A stretch of 64,000 bases of DNA. Origin: Aldehydirespirator sp965116665 (GTDB taxonomy: Bacteria > Actinomycetota > Acidimicrobiia > Acidimicrobiales > Aldehydirespiratoraceae). A program made the position numbers and the translations under genes. Under the pieces are notes generated by a model. That model was not told where the DNA came from. It saw nothing but the letters and a program-made list of their open reading frames with translations, and made no database searches. The stretch lies in the NCBI GenBank assembly GCA_965116665.1, contig OZ220709.1, positions 1,736,001-1,800,000 of the forward strand, given 5' to 3'. This document shows positions 32,535-41,113 of this stretch, one piece after another (position 1 is the first letter of the stretch; each line of letters opens with the position of its first letter).

Positions 32535-33653
32535 ATGGCGGACCACTACGAGACTCTCGGCGTCGACCGGGACGCCACCGACGAGGAGCTCAAGCGGGCC
32601 TACCGCAAGATGGCCCGCCGCTACCATCCCGACGCCAACCCCGGCGATCCCGAGGCCGAGGCCCGCTTCAAGGAGGTGAGCGCGGCCTACGAGGTGCTGT
32701 CGGATGCCGAGCGGCGCTCGCGGTATGACCGCTTCGGCACCGACGACCCCAACGCGGCCCGTGCCGCCGATCCTTTCGGCGGGGGGCTGGGCAGCATCTT
32801 CGACGCCTTCTTCGGCGCCGACTCTCCCTTCGGCGGCTTCGGCTCCTCGCCGCGCCACCACGGGCCGCCCCCCGGCGAGGATCTGGAGACCCACGTCGAC
32901 CTCGAACTAAGCGACGTGGTGTTCGGCGCCGAGCGCGAGGTGAGCGTGCGCACCGCGGTGCGTTGCGAGTCCTGCGACGGCAGCGGCGCCGAGAGCGGGA
33001 CCTCGCCGGTGCGGTGCTCGCAGTGCGGCGGCTCGGGCCAGGTGCGCAAGGTGCGCCAGTCGATGCTGGGCCAGATGGTGACGGCCGGGGCGTGCGACCG
33101 CTGCGGCGGATTGGGCGAGATGATCGAGCAGCCCTGCGGCGAGTGCGACGGCCACGGTCGCCAGCTGGAGCGGCGCACCTACAGCGTCCAGGTTCCGGTC
33201 GGCGTCGACGACGGCACCACCCTCCGTCTCAGCGGCCGGGGAGCGGCCGGACCCCGCGGCGGCGCCCACGGCGATCTGTACGTCCACACCAGGGTCCGCC
33301 CCCATCCCCGCTTCCACCGGGAGGGCAGCGACCTGGTGCACGAGCTGCACGTGCCGTTCACACAGGCCGCGCTGGGGGCCCGGCTCGAGTACGAGACGCT
33401 CGACGGGACCGAGACCATCGCCGTTCCCAAGGGGACCGAGACCGGTGCGGTGCTGCGGCTGAGGGGCCGCGGGGTGCCCCACGTCCGGGGCCGGGGCCGG
33501 GGCGATCTGCTGATCCGTCTGGTGGTCGATGTGCCCGACGACCTCACCGACGAGCAGGAGGAGCTGGTGCGCCGGCTGGCCGAGCTGCGGGGCGAGGAGG
33601 TCGCCGAGCCGAGCGAGGGACTGCTGGGGCGGATCCGCACCGCGTTCCGGTGA
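32535..33653 (+). CDS. dnaJ: Chaperone protein DnaJ
   Basis: The protein has 372 residues. The J domain (1-70) contains YRKMARRYHPDANPGD with the HPD motif. A Gly/Phe-rich linker follows (GGGLGSIFDAFFGADSPFGGF), then four zinc-binding CxxCxGxG repeats (CESCDGSG, CSQCGGSG, CDRCGGLG, CGECDGHG) and the C-terminal substrate-binding domains. It stimulates DnaK. Its stop overlaps the GTG start of rsmE by four bases. Confidence 0.96.
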   Translation: MADHYETLGVDRDATDEELKRAYRKMARRYHPDANPGDPEAEARFKEVSAAYEVLSDAERRSRYDRFGTDDPNAARAADPFGGGLGSIFDAFFGADSPFGGFGSSPRHHGPPPGEDLETHVDLELSDVVFGAEREVSVRTAVRCESCDGSGAESGTSPVRCSQCGGSGQVRKVRQSMLGQMVTAGACDRCGGLGEMIEQPCGECDGHGRQLERRTYSVQVPVGVDDGTTLRLSGRGAAGPRGGAHGDLYVHTRVRPHPRFHREGSDLVHELHVPFTQAALGARLEYETLDGTETIAVPKGTETGAVLRLRGRGVPHVRGRGRGDLLIRLVVDVPDDLTDEQEELVRRLAELRGEEVAEPSEGLLGRIRTAFR

Positions 33654-34384
33654 GCGGGCCGGCACCGGCGGGCACCGGCGGGTCGGCTGGCGGGTCCGGG
33701 CCGCATGTCCTCGTCGAGGACGTGGACGCGCCCGAGCTCGCAGACGACGACCGCCATCATCTGGAGCGGGTGCTGAGGCTGCGGTCCGGTGACCCGCTGA
33801 CGGTCGGCGACGGGGCCGGGCGCTGGCGGCCGTGCCGGTTCGGAGTGACCGTCGAGCCCCTCGGTGATGTCGTCGCGGTGGCGCCGCCCCAGGTAGAGGT
33901 CGCGGTGGGCTTCGCAGTGCTCAAGGGCGGGCGTTCCGAGAGCGTGGTGCAGAAGCTCACCGAGCTGGGCGTCGACCGGATCGTGCCGTTCGTGGCCGAG
34001 CGGTCGGTGGTGCGCTGGGACGAGGCTCGGGCCGACCGGCAGCTCGAGCGCTGGAGGCGGGTGGCCCGCGAGGCGGTCATGCAGTGCCGCCGCCTGTGGC
34101 TGCCCCGGATAGATCCGGTGCAGGACTTCGGCCGACTCGACCTGACCGGCGCCGCGCTGGCCGCCTCGGTCGGCCGGACCATGACCGGCGGCGAGAACTT
34201 CGTGCTGATCGGCCCCGAGGGAGGATGGACCGACGCCGAACTGGCCGCGGCGCCGGTTCATGTGGGATTGGGGCCGCACATCATGCGAGCCGAGACGGCC
34301 GCGGTGGCCGCCGCGGCGATGCTCGCAGCCAGGCGCAGCGGCCATTTGCCGGCCGCGGGGGAGCCGGGGGTCGCTCCGGCTTGA
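33650..34384 (+). CDS. rsmE: 16S rRNA (uracil1498-N3)-methyltransferase RsmE
   Basis: The protein has 244 residues. It has a Gly/Ala-rich N-terminal extension, a PUA-like N-terminal domain (HHLERVLRLRSGDPLTVGDG) and a SPOUT methylase domain with the trefoil-knot motif FVLIGPEGGWTDAEL and GLGPHIMRAETAAVAAAAML. The GTG at 33650 overlaps the dnaJ stop (GTGA), the usual arrangement. It methylates U1498 of 16S rRNA. Confidence 0.93.
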   Translation: MSGPAPAGTGGSAGGSGPHVLVEDVDAPELADDDRHHLERVLRLRSGDPLTVGDGAGRWRPCRFGVTVEPLGDVVAVAPPQVEVAVGFAVLKGGRSESVVQKLTELGVDRIVPFVAERSVVRWDEARADRQLERWRRVAREAVMQCRRLWLPRIDPVQDFGRLDLTGAALAASVGRTMTGGENFVLIGPEGGWTDAELAAAPVHVGLGPHIMRAETAAVAAAAMLAARRSGHLPAAGEPGVAPA

Positions 34385-34500
34385 CCCGGCCTGGGCGCAG
34401 CACTTGGGGACTCCTGTCGGACGGCCGTCGGGCTTCCGTCAAATCTGTGCGGGTTTTCCTCCTATGTGACGGGTTTCTCTGCTGATTTCGCTCGGGATCC

Positions 34501-35862
34501 TCAGCCCTCCATGGGGTCGAAGAGTCTTGAGCCGGCTGACGTATAGACCCTGAGCAGGTGGCAGGAGCCGTGGGCTACCACCTCGGCGCCGGTAGGGGCG
34601 TCCACCGCCCAGCGCACCGGCATCGCGATGCTCTGGCCCGGAGCGGGCCACCCGTGGAACAGCACGACGTCGCCGGTGCTGGGGCGGACGATCGCTGGGG
34701 TGGGCTCCCCGTCGCAGTCCCAGTCCCCGGTCTCGACGAAGTCCCCGAGGCGACCGACGCCGTAGAGGCTCCCGGCGTGCTCGAGGACGGCTCCCGGCTG
34801 GAGTGAGGCAGGGTCCTCGAAGCGCCCGGTGGCGGGGCTGGGGGGAGCCGGGGCCGGCAGCGAGCCGCTCGGGGCAGAGCCGGGGCTGCTATCGGGGTTG
34901 AGGGCGAGCGGGCTCGATCCGGCGGCCGAACCGGGGACCGGAGCGCCGGGGATCATCGGGGACGGGAAGGCCGTCTGACCCGGACCGGTGGCCGCGGCTG
35001 CCCCGCCGGGCGGGTCGGGGGCTGCGGGTGGGGCTGGGGCCGAACCCGTCTGGTTCGCAGGGCCGGCATGGGCTCCCGGGTCCGTACTCAGTGAACCGGC
35101 CCCGGCGGTGATGGTGACCGGTGTGCTCGCCGGCTGTGCGAGGTACCGGATGGCCGCGGCAAGGACCGCAGCCGACCCGCACAGAACGACGGCGAGCACA
35201 ACCAGCGACCTGCGCCTGGGGCGTCCCCCGTGCCCGCTCCCGGCGCCGCGGCTGTTCCGGCTGCTCCTGGCGTCGGCCGTGGCCCGGTCCGGCTCGGCTG
35301 CCGCTGATCGCTTGTCGGTGACCTCGGCGAGCCTTCGGGCCAACTCCCGGATGTCCAGCCGTCCCGCTCGGGCCGCGTCGGCGAGTGCCGACAGCTTGTG
35401 GACGAGCGGCCCCGGCTCCAGGGCCGGGTCGTGGCACAGGTCGGCCAGAGCGACCAGGTCGACCCGGCGGTTCTCGGGGTCGGCCTCCGCGGCCTGCCGG
35501 AACCCGCACAGCACGGGCCGGTCGCCATCGCCGTGGAGCACATGGGTCGGGTTGATCCGGCAGTGGGCGAAGCCCATGTCGTGCAGGTCGGCGACCACCT
35601 CCGCCAGTGCGGCCACGCCCGCGGCGCGCCCGGTCGGATCGGTCGCCGGCCGGGTGGCCCAAGTGTCGGAGCTCACGAACTCGGTGTGCAGGGCCTTGCC
35701 GTCGTCGGGAGTCTCGATGAGATCAACGAAGCGCACCACGCCGGGATGGTCGAGGCGCCGGAGGGTCTCGGCCTCCCGCTCGATGTTGGGGGATTGTGCG
35801 GCCGGAACCTGCTTGACCGCGATCAGGCGGTCCCCGGCACGGCTGACGGTCACGCCCGCCAC
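34501..35862 (-). CDS. Membrane pseudokinase with external FG-GAP-like C-terminus
   Basis: The protein has 453 residues. The N-terminal part (about 1-190) follows a Ser/Thr kinase fold, with VKQV (Lys17) and a long helix EREAETLRRLDHPGVVRFVD. The catalytic loop reads HCRINPTHV (residues 100-108) instead of HRDxKxxN, and DFG is replaced by GFR (120-122), so the catalytic and metal-binding residues are missing. A basic stretch precedes one membrane helix (about 218-242). A long Pro/Ala/Gly/Ser linker follows, then an external domain with GDWDCDGEPTPAIVRPSTGDVVLFHG, an FG-GAP/VCBS-like calcium-loop pattern. I infer a signalling or envelope-sensing pseudokinase. GTG start at 35862 has GGGAGG seven bases upstream. 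It is convergent with rsmE. Confidence 0.78.
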   Translation of the reverse strand: MAGVTVSRAGDRLIAVKQVPAAQSPNIEREAETLRRLDHPGVVRFVDLIETPDDGKALHTEFVSSDTWATRPATDPTGRAAGVAALAEVVADLHDMGFAHCRINPTHVLHGDGDRPVLCGFRQAAEADPENRRVDLVALADLCHDPALEPGPLVHKLSALADAARAGRLDIRELARRLAEVTDKRSAAAEPDRATADARSSRNSRGAGSGHGGRPRRRSLVVLAVVLCGSAAVLAAAIRYLAQPASTPVTITAGAGSLSTDPGAHAGPANQTGSAPAPPAAPDPPGGAAAATGPGQTAFPSPMIPGAPVPGSAAGSSPLALNPDSSPGSAPSGSLPAPAPPSPATGRFEDPASLQPGAVLEHAGSLYGVGRLGDFVETGDWDCDGEPTPAIVRPSTGDVVLFHGWPAPGQSIAMPVRWAVDAPTGAEVVAHGSCHLLRVYTSAGSRLFDPMEG

Positions 35863-36025
35863 GGTCGGCCCTCCCAGCCTCGATGCCCGCTGTCACAGGC
35901 GTCCGATAAGACTGACATCATGAACATTGCATCAAAATACATGGAACAGATCGAATCTGCAATTGTAGGTCTGGCAGTCCTGCTCGCCTGCCTTTCTCAG
36001 GGCGGCCGGCCGGTAGCCTTGGGCG

Positions 36026-37444
36026 ATGGCCGGTCCGCAGATCGTGGCTGTCGCGTCCGGGTCGCCGGCCGAGCGGGCCGGGCTCCGGCCCGGGGACGAG
36101 ATCGCGGCCATCGCCGGGGAGGCGCCCCGCGACGTCATCCGCTGGCAGCTGCTAAGCGACGGGGCCGAGGTCCCCCTCGACGTGCAGCGGGCCGGCGACC
36201 GGTTCGCGCTGGTGGTCCACAAGCACGAGGGCGAGCCCCTCGGAGCCGAGGTCGACGCGGCCGTGTTCGACGGGGTCCAGACTTGCGACAACCACTGCGA
36301 GTTCTGCTTCGTGCACCAACTGCCGCGGGGCATGCGCCGCTCGCTGTACCTCAAGGACGACGACTACCGGCTGTCGTTCCTCTACGGGAACTTCACCACC
36401 CTGACCCGCTTCACCGAGCTCGACTTCGAGCGGGTGGTGACCGAGCGGCTGTCGCCGCTGTACGTGTCGATCCATTCCACCGATCCCGACGTGCGGGCCG
36501 CGATCCTCCAGAACCGCCGGGGTGCCGTGTCGCTGCGCTGGCTGAAGCTGCTGCTCGACGCGGGCATCGACGTGCACGGCCAGGTCGTGGTGTGCCCCGG
36601 CGTCAACGACGGCGACGTGCTGGCCGACACCCTCGCGGGCGTTCTCGACCGCTTCAGCGAGCTCCGCTCGCTGTGCGTGGTGCCGCTGGGATTGTCGAGG
36701 TTCAACCGCCAGTCCCGGATGCGTACGCACACCCTCGCCGAGGCGGCCGCGGTCGTCGACCTGGTGGAGGGCTGGCAGTCGGTGTTCCTGCGGGTGCTGG
36801 GACGGCGGCTGGCCTTCGTAGCCGACGAGTACTACCTGATGTGCGGGCGCGGGTTCCCTCCGGCGGAGCACTACGAGGGCTTCGACATGCACGAGGACGG
36901 CATCGGCATGGCCCGGGCGTTCGAGACCGAGTTCGTCGAGGAGGGCCACGAGCCCACCCCGCCGAGGTCGGGCTTCTTCGCCTGGGTGGACGGCGCGCCC
37001 GCTGACGGCTACCGCGCCCCCCGCCAGGGCTCCGCGGCCGAGGCGGTGGCGGCCGGGCCCGGCGCCGCGCCGGTGGCGGTGTCGCTGGGACAGCGGCGCC
37101 CCGCTCGTGATGCCGCCGTCGCGGTGCTCACCGGAACCCTGGGCGCGGCCGTCGTGTCGCCGCTGGTCGCCTCGCTCGGTCGCAGCGACGCCCGGGTCGT
37201 GCCGGTCGAGAACCGCTTCTTCGGCGGGAACATCGGGGTGACCGGGCTGATGGTGGGCGAGGACGTGGCCCGCGTCCTCGAGCGCGAGCCCGAGGGCGAC
37301 CGGTACCTGCTGCCCGACGTGTGCCTCAGCCGGGGACGCTTCCTCGACGGGATGGACGTCGCCGACCTCCCCCGCCCGGTGGAGGTGGTAGCCACCCACG
37401 GCCGGGCGCTGCGGCTGGCGCTGAACCAGAGGCCGAGCGGGTAG
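36026..37444 (+). CDS. PDZ / radical SAM / DUF512 protein
   Basis: The protein has 472 residues. A PDZ-like domain (about 5-70, SGSPAERAGLRPGDEIAAI) is followed by a radical SAM centre with CDNHCEFC (Cys87, Cys91, Cys94) and a long DUF512 domain ending PRPVEVVATHGRALRLAL. The family lies next to der in many actinobacteria and Firmicutes; its reaction is unknown, possibly a tRNA or rRNA modification. The gene lies 137 bases before der. A low-GC stretch precedes it. Confidence 0.88.
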   Translation: MAGPQIVAVASGSPAERAGLRPGDEIAAIAGEAPRDVIRWQLLSDGAEVPLDVQRAGDRFALVVHKHEGEPLGAEVDAAVFDGVQTCDNHCEFCFVHQLPRGMRRSLYLKDDDYRLSFLYGNFTTLTRFTELDFERVVTERLSPLYVSIHSTDPDVRAAILQNRRGAVSLRWLKLLLDAGIDVHGQVVVCPGVNDGDVLADTLAGVLDRFSELRSLCVVPLGLSRFNRQSRMRTHTLAEAAAVVDLVEGWQSVFLRVLGRRLAFVADEYYLMCGRGFPPAEHYEGFDMHEDGIGMARAFETEFVEEGHEPTPPRSGFFAWVDGAPADGYRAPRQGSAAEAVAAGPGAAPVAVSLGQRRPARDAAVAVLTGTLGAAVVSPLVASLGRSDARVVPVENRFFGGNIGVTGLMVGEDVARVLEREPEGDRYLLPDVCLSRGRFLDGMDVADLPRPVEVVATHGRALRLALNQRPSG

Positions 37445-37581
37445 GGCCCAATGGGGAGGAGTGTGGCGGGCTGCCCAGCGAGGCCGGGGCCCGAGCGGCC
37501 CGTGAGCGCAGCGAACAGGAGCGGGGAACACGACGCTGAAGCGCGGGCCGGCATCATCCACCTCAGATGCCTGGAGCGGTC

Positions 37582-38943
37582 ATGAACCCGGTCGTGGCCG
37601 TGGTGGGCCGCCCCAATGTGGGCAAGTCGACGCTGGTGAACCGCATCCTCGGGCGCCGCGAGGCCATCGTGGAGGAGCGCCCCGGCGTCACCCGCGACCG
37701 CAAAGCGGTCGAGGCCGAGTGGCAGGGCCGGCGCTTCACTGTTCTCGACACCGGCGGCTGGAGCGCCGGCGGCGACGAGCTCGACGCCAAGGTCAGCGCC
37801 CAGGCCGAGCGGGCCGTGCGCGAGGCCGACGCGGTGCTGTTCGTCGTGGACGCGTCGGTGGGGGTGACCGCCGACGACGAGCAGGTCGCGAGGGTCCTGT
37901 ACTCGGCCAACGTGCCCGTGCTGGTGGTGGCCAACAAGGTCGATCATTCGAGCCAGGCCGACTCGGTGTGGGAGCTGCTGGGCCTCGGGCTGGGCACCCC
38001 CCATCAGGTGAGCGCGCTTCACGGCCGCGGCACCGGTGACCTGCTCGAAGAGGTCGTGGCCCGCCTGGACGACGCCGCCGCCGAGGCGAGTCGGTCCGGC
38101 CCGAGCCGGGGGGACGGCCCCGGCGCAGCCGCGCCCGATCAGCCCGACGAGAGCTTGGCCGCGGCGGCCGCCGAGGCCTTCTCGGTGGTGCTGGTGGGCC
38201 GGCCCAACGCGGGCAAGTCGACGCTGTTCAACCGGCTGATAGGGGAGGAGCGAGCCATCGTGCACGACCTTCCCGGCACCACCCGCGACGCCATCGACAC
38301 CCTTATCGAGACCGACCAGGGCCCGGTGCGCTTCATCGACACCGCCGGGATGCGTCGCCGGGCCCGCATCGACTCGGGGACCGAGTACTACTCGCTGGTT
38401 CGGGCGCTGCGGGCGGTGGACTCCGCCGATGTGGCCCTGCTGGTGGTCGACTCCACCGTGGGGGTGACCCACCAGGACCAGCGGCTCGCGGAGCGGGTAG
38501 ACGCCGCCGGCTGCCCGATCGTGGTGCTGCTCAACAAGTGGGACCTGGTGAGCACCGAGGCCAGGCTCGACCTCGCGGAGGCCGTCGGCGACCGGCTGGG
38601 CTTTCTGGGGGATCCGCCGGTGCTGCGCACCAGCGCGTTGAGCGGCAAGGGAGTGACCCGGCTGTGGCCGTCGCTGAGCGAGGCGGTGGCCGAGTACCGC
38701 ACCCGCATTCCCACCCGCCGGGTGAACGAGGCGGTCCGGGCGGCCCAGGCCGCCCAGCCGGCGCCGGCGGGTGCCCGCATCCTGTACGCCACCCAGGTGG
38801 CCACCGATCCGCCCACGTTCACGCTGTTCGCCAACCGGACGCTGCCCCGCACCTACCTGCGCTACATCGAGCGCAAGCTGCGTGAGAGCTTCGACCTCGG
38901 CACCACCGCCATGAAGCTCAGGGTCCGTCGCCGCGACGAATAG
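37582..38943 (+). CDS. der: Ribosome biogenesis GTPase Der (EngA)
   Basis: The protein has about 453 residues. Two tandem GTPase domains are clear: first G1 GRPNVGKSTLVNR, DTGGW, NKVD; second G1 GRPNAGKSTLFNR, DTAGMRRRA, NKWD. The KH-like C-terminal domain ends YLRYIERKLRESFDLGTTAMKLRVRRR. Der acts in 50S subunit assembly. I chose ATG 37582, with GGAG seven bases upstream; an in-frame ATG at 37567 has no such site. A Pro/Gly/Ala linker (residues around 170-195) joins the two G domains. Confidence 0.95.
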   Translation: MNPVVAVVGRPNVGKSTLVNRILGRREAIVEERPGVTRDRKAVEAEWQGRRFTVLDTGGWSAGGDELDAKVSAQAERAVREADAVLFVVDASVGVTADDEQVARVLYSANVPVLVVANKVDHSSQADSVWELLGLGLGTPHQVSALHGRGTGDLLEEVVARLDDAAAEASRSGPSRGDGPGAAAPDQPDESLAAAAAEAFSVVLVGRPNAGKSTLFNRLIGEERAIVHDLPGTTRDAIDTLIETDQGPVRFIDTAGMRRRARIDSGTEYYSLVRALRAVDSADVALLVVDSTVGVTHQDQRLAERVDAAGCPIVVLLNKWDLVSTEARLDLAEAVGDRLGFLGDPPVLRTSALSGKGVTRLWPSLSEAVAEYRTRIPTRRVNEAVRAAQAAQPAPAGARILYATQVATDPPTFTLFANRTLPRTYLRYIERKLRESFDLGTTAMKLRVRRRDE

Positions 38944-39114
38944 CCGCGCGGGCCGGCCTGCACCGCCGGTCCGCAGGGCGCGAGCCCGGCGCGCATCGGA
39001 TCGGTTGGACTATGGGAGTCGCCCCGGAAGCCTGTCCGGGACGGTTGACGGCTCAGCTAGGGCCGATGGCGGTACGATGGAGTGCAGCGGCCGGCCGAGT
39101 GGGGAGGGGTGCGT

Positions 39115-40194
39115 GTGAGAACGATCGTTCTCGATCTCTTGGCCTTGTCCTGCGCGCTGGCCGCGGTCTTCTACATCCGCTCGGCTCGTCACCGGCTGCG
39201 GGTCCTGCGCCTGGTCGAGGCCGACGCCGCGGTGCATCCCGAGGCGCGGACCCTGGCCATGACGTCGCTGCGCAAGGAGATCCACGGCGTGATCGTCTAC
39301 GGGCTGCTGGCACCGCTGGCTCTGCTGGTGGGCCGGGTGGACGCCGCCAACGTCACGGTGGTGCTCGGGCTGCTGGCCCTGCCTGCGGTGCTGTCGGTGT
39401 GGTGGGCCCGCACCTCGGTGGAGGAGGCCCGCATGGCCCGCAACCGCATCGGGCTGGAGCGCCGGGCCGAGCAGGCTCTGGAGCAGGAGCAGCTGGCCCC
39501 GAAGGCGTGGGCGGCCCGCCTGGCGCCCGAGGAGGTCCCCGACTTCAGCGGCTTCGAGATCGGCCGGGTCTACCAGGCCGGGTCGGGGCTGATGGCCGGC
39601 GACTTCTTCGACGTGCACCGGGTGGGGCGCCACCGGGTGGCCGCGGTCATCGGCGATGTGGCCGGCCACGGCATCGAGTCTTCCATCACCGCGTTCCAGG
39701 CCAAGTACCTGCTGCGGGTGTTCCTGAGGCAGTTCCGCGACCCGGCTCAGGCCTTCGAGGAGATCAACGAGCAGCTGGCGGCGGGGGACCGCAACGAGGA
39801 GTTCATCTCGGCGTGCGTGGTGGTGTTCGATACCGAGGCGGGGACGTTGCGGTATTCGTCGGCCGGCCATCCGGCCGCGTTCTTGTTCCAGGCGGACGGG
39901 GTCATGCCGCTGCGCTCGACAGGCCCGCTGCTGATGCTCGACGCCGGCTCGACGTACTTCTCTCGGGAGATCCCAATGGCGTCGGGTGACCTGGTCGTGA
40001 TGTACACCGACGGGCTGGCCGAGGCCCGCGCCGGGCGCCAGCTGTTCGGGGAGAGCCGGATCATCAAGTCGGTGGAGCGCGACCTCAACGCCGCCCCCGA
40101 CGTGCTGTGCAAGTCGCTGCTCGACGCGGCCAAGGACTTCGCAGGCGGGTCGATAGGCGACGACACCGCCATCATGGCCATCCGCCGCGACTGA
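39115..40194 (+). CDS. Membrane-anchored PP2C/SpoIIE-type serine phosphatase
   Basis: The protein has about 359 residues. Three hydrophobic segments occupy the first 110 residues (TIVLDLLALSCALAAVFYI, VIVYGLLAPLALLVG, VTVVLGLLALPAVLSVWW). A linker helix of Glu/Gln/Arg follows, then a PP2C-like phosphatase domain (from about 140) with MAGDFFDVHRVG, IGDVAGHGIESS, SSAGHPAAFLF, YTDGLAEARAG and IGDDTAIMAI, which keep the metal-binding aspartates. Such RsbU/SpoIIE phosphatases act on anti-sigma antagonists of STAS type. The GTG at 39115 has GGAGG seven bases upstream. Confidence 0.88.
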   Translation: MRTIVLDLLALSCALAAVFYIRSARHRLRVLRLVEADAAVHPEARTLAMTSLRKEIHGVIVYGLLAPLALLVGRVDAANVTVVLGLLALPAVLSVWWARTSVEEARMARNRIGLERRAEQALEQEQLAPKAWAARLAPEEVPDFSGFEIGRVYQAGSGLMAGDFFDVHRVGRHRVAAVIGDVAGHGIESSITAFQAKYLLRVFLRQFRDPAQAFEEINEQLAAGDRNEEFISACVVVFDTEAGTLRYSSAGHPAAFLFQADGVMPLRSTGPLLMLDAGSTYFSREIPMASGDLVVMYTDGLAEARAGRQLFGESRIIKSVERDLNAAPDVLCKSLLDAAKDFAGGSIGDDTAIMAIRRD

Positions 40195-40198
40195 GTCC

Positions 40199-40432
40199 AT
40201 GGCATGGTGCCAGTCCTGCGAGCGATATCTCACGCCGTCCACGCTCACATCTGAGGGCACCTGCCCCGGCTGCGGCCAAGAGGTCCAACACCCCGCCGAA
40301 CCCAGTCCCTCCCAGCGAGGCTCCGCCGAGGCCGCCGCGGAGCGCATCCCATGGCACTTCTGGCTGCTGCTGGGCGCGGCCGCGGTCTACCTGGCCTGGC
40401 GGGCTGTGCAGGGTGTCGCCCTCCTGCTGTAG
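40199..40432 (+). CDS. Small zinc-ribbon membrane protein
   Basis: The protein has 77 residues. A zinc ribbon of CxxC type at each side (CQSC near residue 4, CPGC near 22) is followed by a short linker and one C-terminal membrane helix (WHFWLLLGAAAVYLAWRAVQGVALLL region). It starts 4 bases after the phosphatase stop, so both are likely co-transcribed. Function unknown. It ends 19 bases before tRNA-Pro. Confidence 0.7.
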   Translation: MAWCQSCERYLTPSTLTSEGTCPGCGQEVQHPAEPSPSQRGSAEAAAERIPWHFWLLLGAAAVYLAWRAVQGVALLL

Positions 40433-40451
40433 CCGCTAGCCTCGCCCTGTT

Positions 40452-40526
40452 CGGGCTGTGGCGCAGCTTGGTTAGCGCGTCGGTCTGGGGGACCGAAGGT
40501 CGGGAGTTCAAATCTCCCCAGCCCGA
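40452..40526 (+). tRNA. tRNA-Pro (anticodon GGG); island integration site
   Basis: The acceptor stem CGGGCTG pairs with CAGCCCG. The D-arm is GCGCAGCTTGGTTAGCGC, anticodon stem TCGGT/ACCGA around the loop CTGGGGG (anticodon GGG), and the T-arm contains GAGTTCAAATCTC. Discriminator A is at 40526 and CCA is not encoded. The 3' end is repeated imperfectly at 59646, marking the island end. Confidence 0.95.
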
Positions 40527-40545
40527 CAGGCAAAAGTCTAGGTCA
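40514..40545 (+). repeat. Attachment-site repeat, left (attL), tRNA-Pro 3' end
   Basis: CTCCCCAGCCCGACAG (40514-40529) is identical to 59646-59661. The next 30 bases (CAAAA-GTCTAG-G-TCAGA-A-TAC-A-TTT) match the right copy with one gap and a few changes. This is the normal signature of site-specific integration at a tRNA 3' end. Confidence 0.8.
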
Positions 40546-40980
40546 GAATACATTTCTGATCTAGGCTTACCTGTGGATAACTCTCGGATCGCCCGAACTT
40601 CTAACGAAAATTCTAACGGACGATCTGTGAAGCTTCGTTATCTGACGTGTCAGAACAGTCTGGAAGACCAACCGCAACTCGCCGAAGAGTTGCGAGGAGT
40701 GTGGCTCCAGAGTGACTTCGTTCCTTGTTTCGGTGGTGGCCTCTGACTGGCTAGTCGTGAGGTCGACGCTCTCCCGCGGGAGAACTCGGCGCGCTGCGAC
40801 ACGTGTATCATCGGTGGATCTCACACTGGTGTAGTTACACTACGGTTACCCTCTGGCGGGCTGGAGGTCTCGGTCCGGCGCGCCGCTTCCACCAGGAGAT
40901 GGCCATGGACCAGTTGCTTGATCCGAACAGGCTGCTAGCAGGGTCGGAGTGGGAATCGGGCACGGTCTTTGCGAGCGGCG
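40530..40980. other. Island left end, no supported intact gene
   Basis: This lower-GC stretch follows tRNA-Pro. Short frames exist on both strands but none shows a domain. A short frame beginning ATG at 40906, after AGGAG, encodes MDQLLDPNRLLAGSEWESG and may be the 5' part of the IS256-interrupted gene, in another frame. Part of an old gene may have decayed here. Confidence 0.4.
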
Positions 40981-41113
40981 GTGATCGCACGTCTTGAACA
41001 GGGCATCGCAAAGGAGGGCCGAAGGGCCTGGACCGATGTGTACGCAGCACTACGGGCCAAGGCTGACCACTACCGCACCCGCGGGTTCACGCGTCCTGCT
41101 GAGAATCTCGATG

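Noticed and set aside
35920..36025. Short low-GC open frame (MNIASKYMEQIESAI...) before the radical SAM gene
   Set aside because: It reads out of frame into the DUF512 gene and has no domain; more likely promoter DNA.
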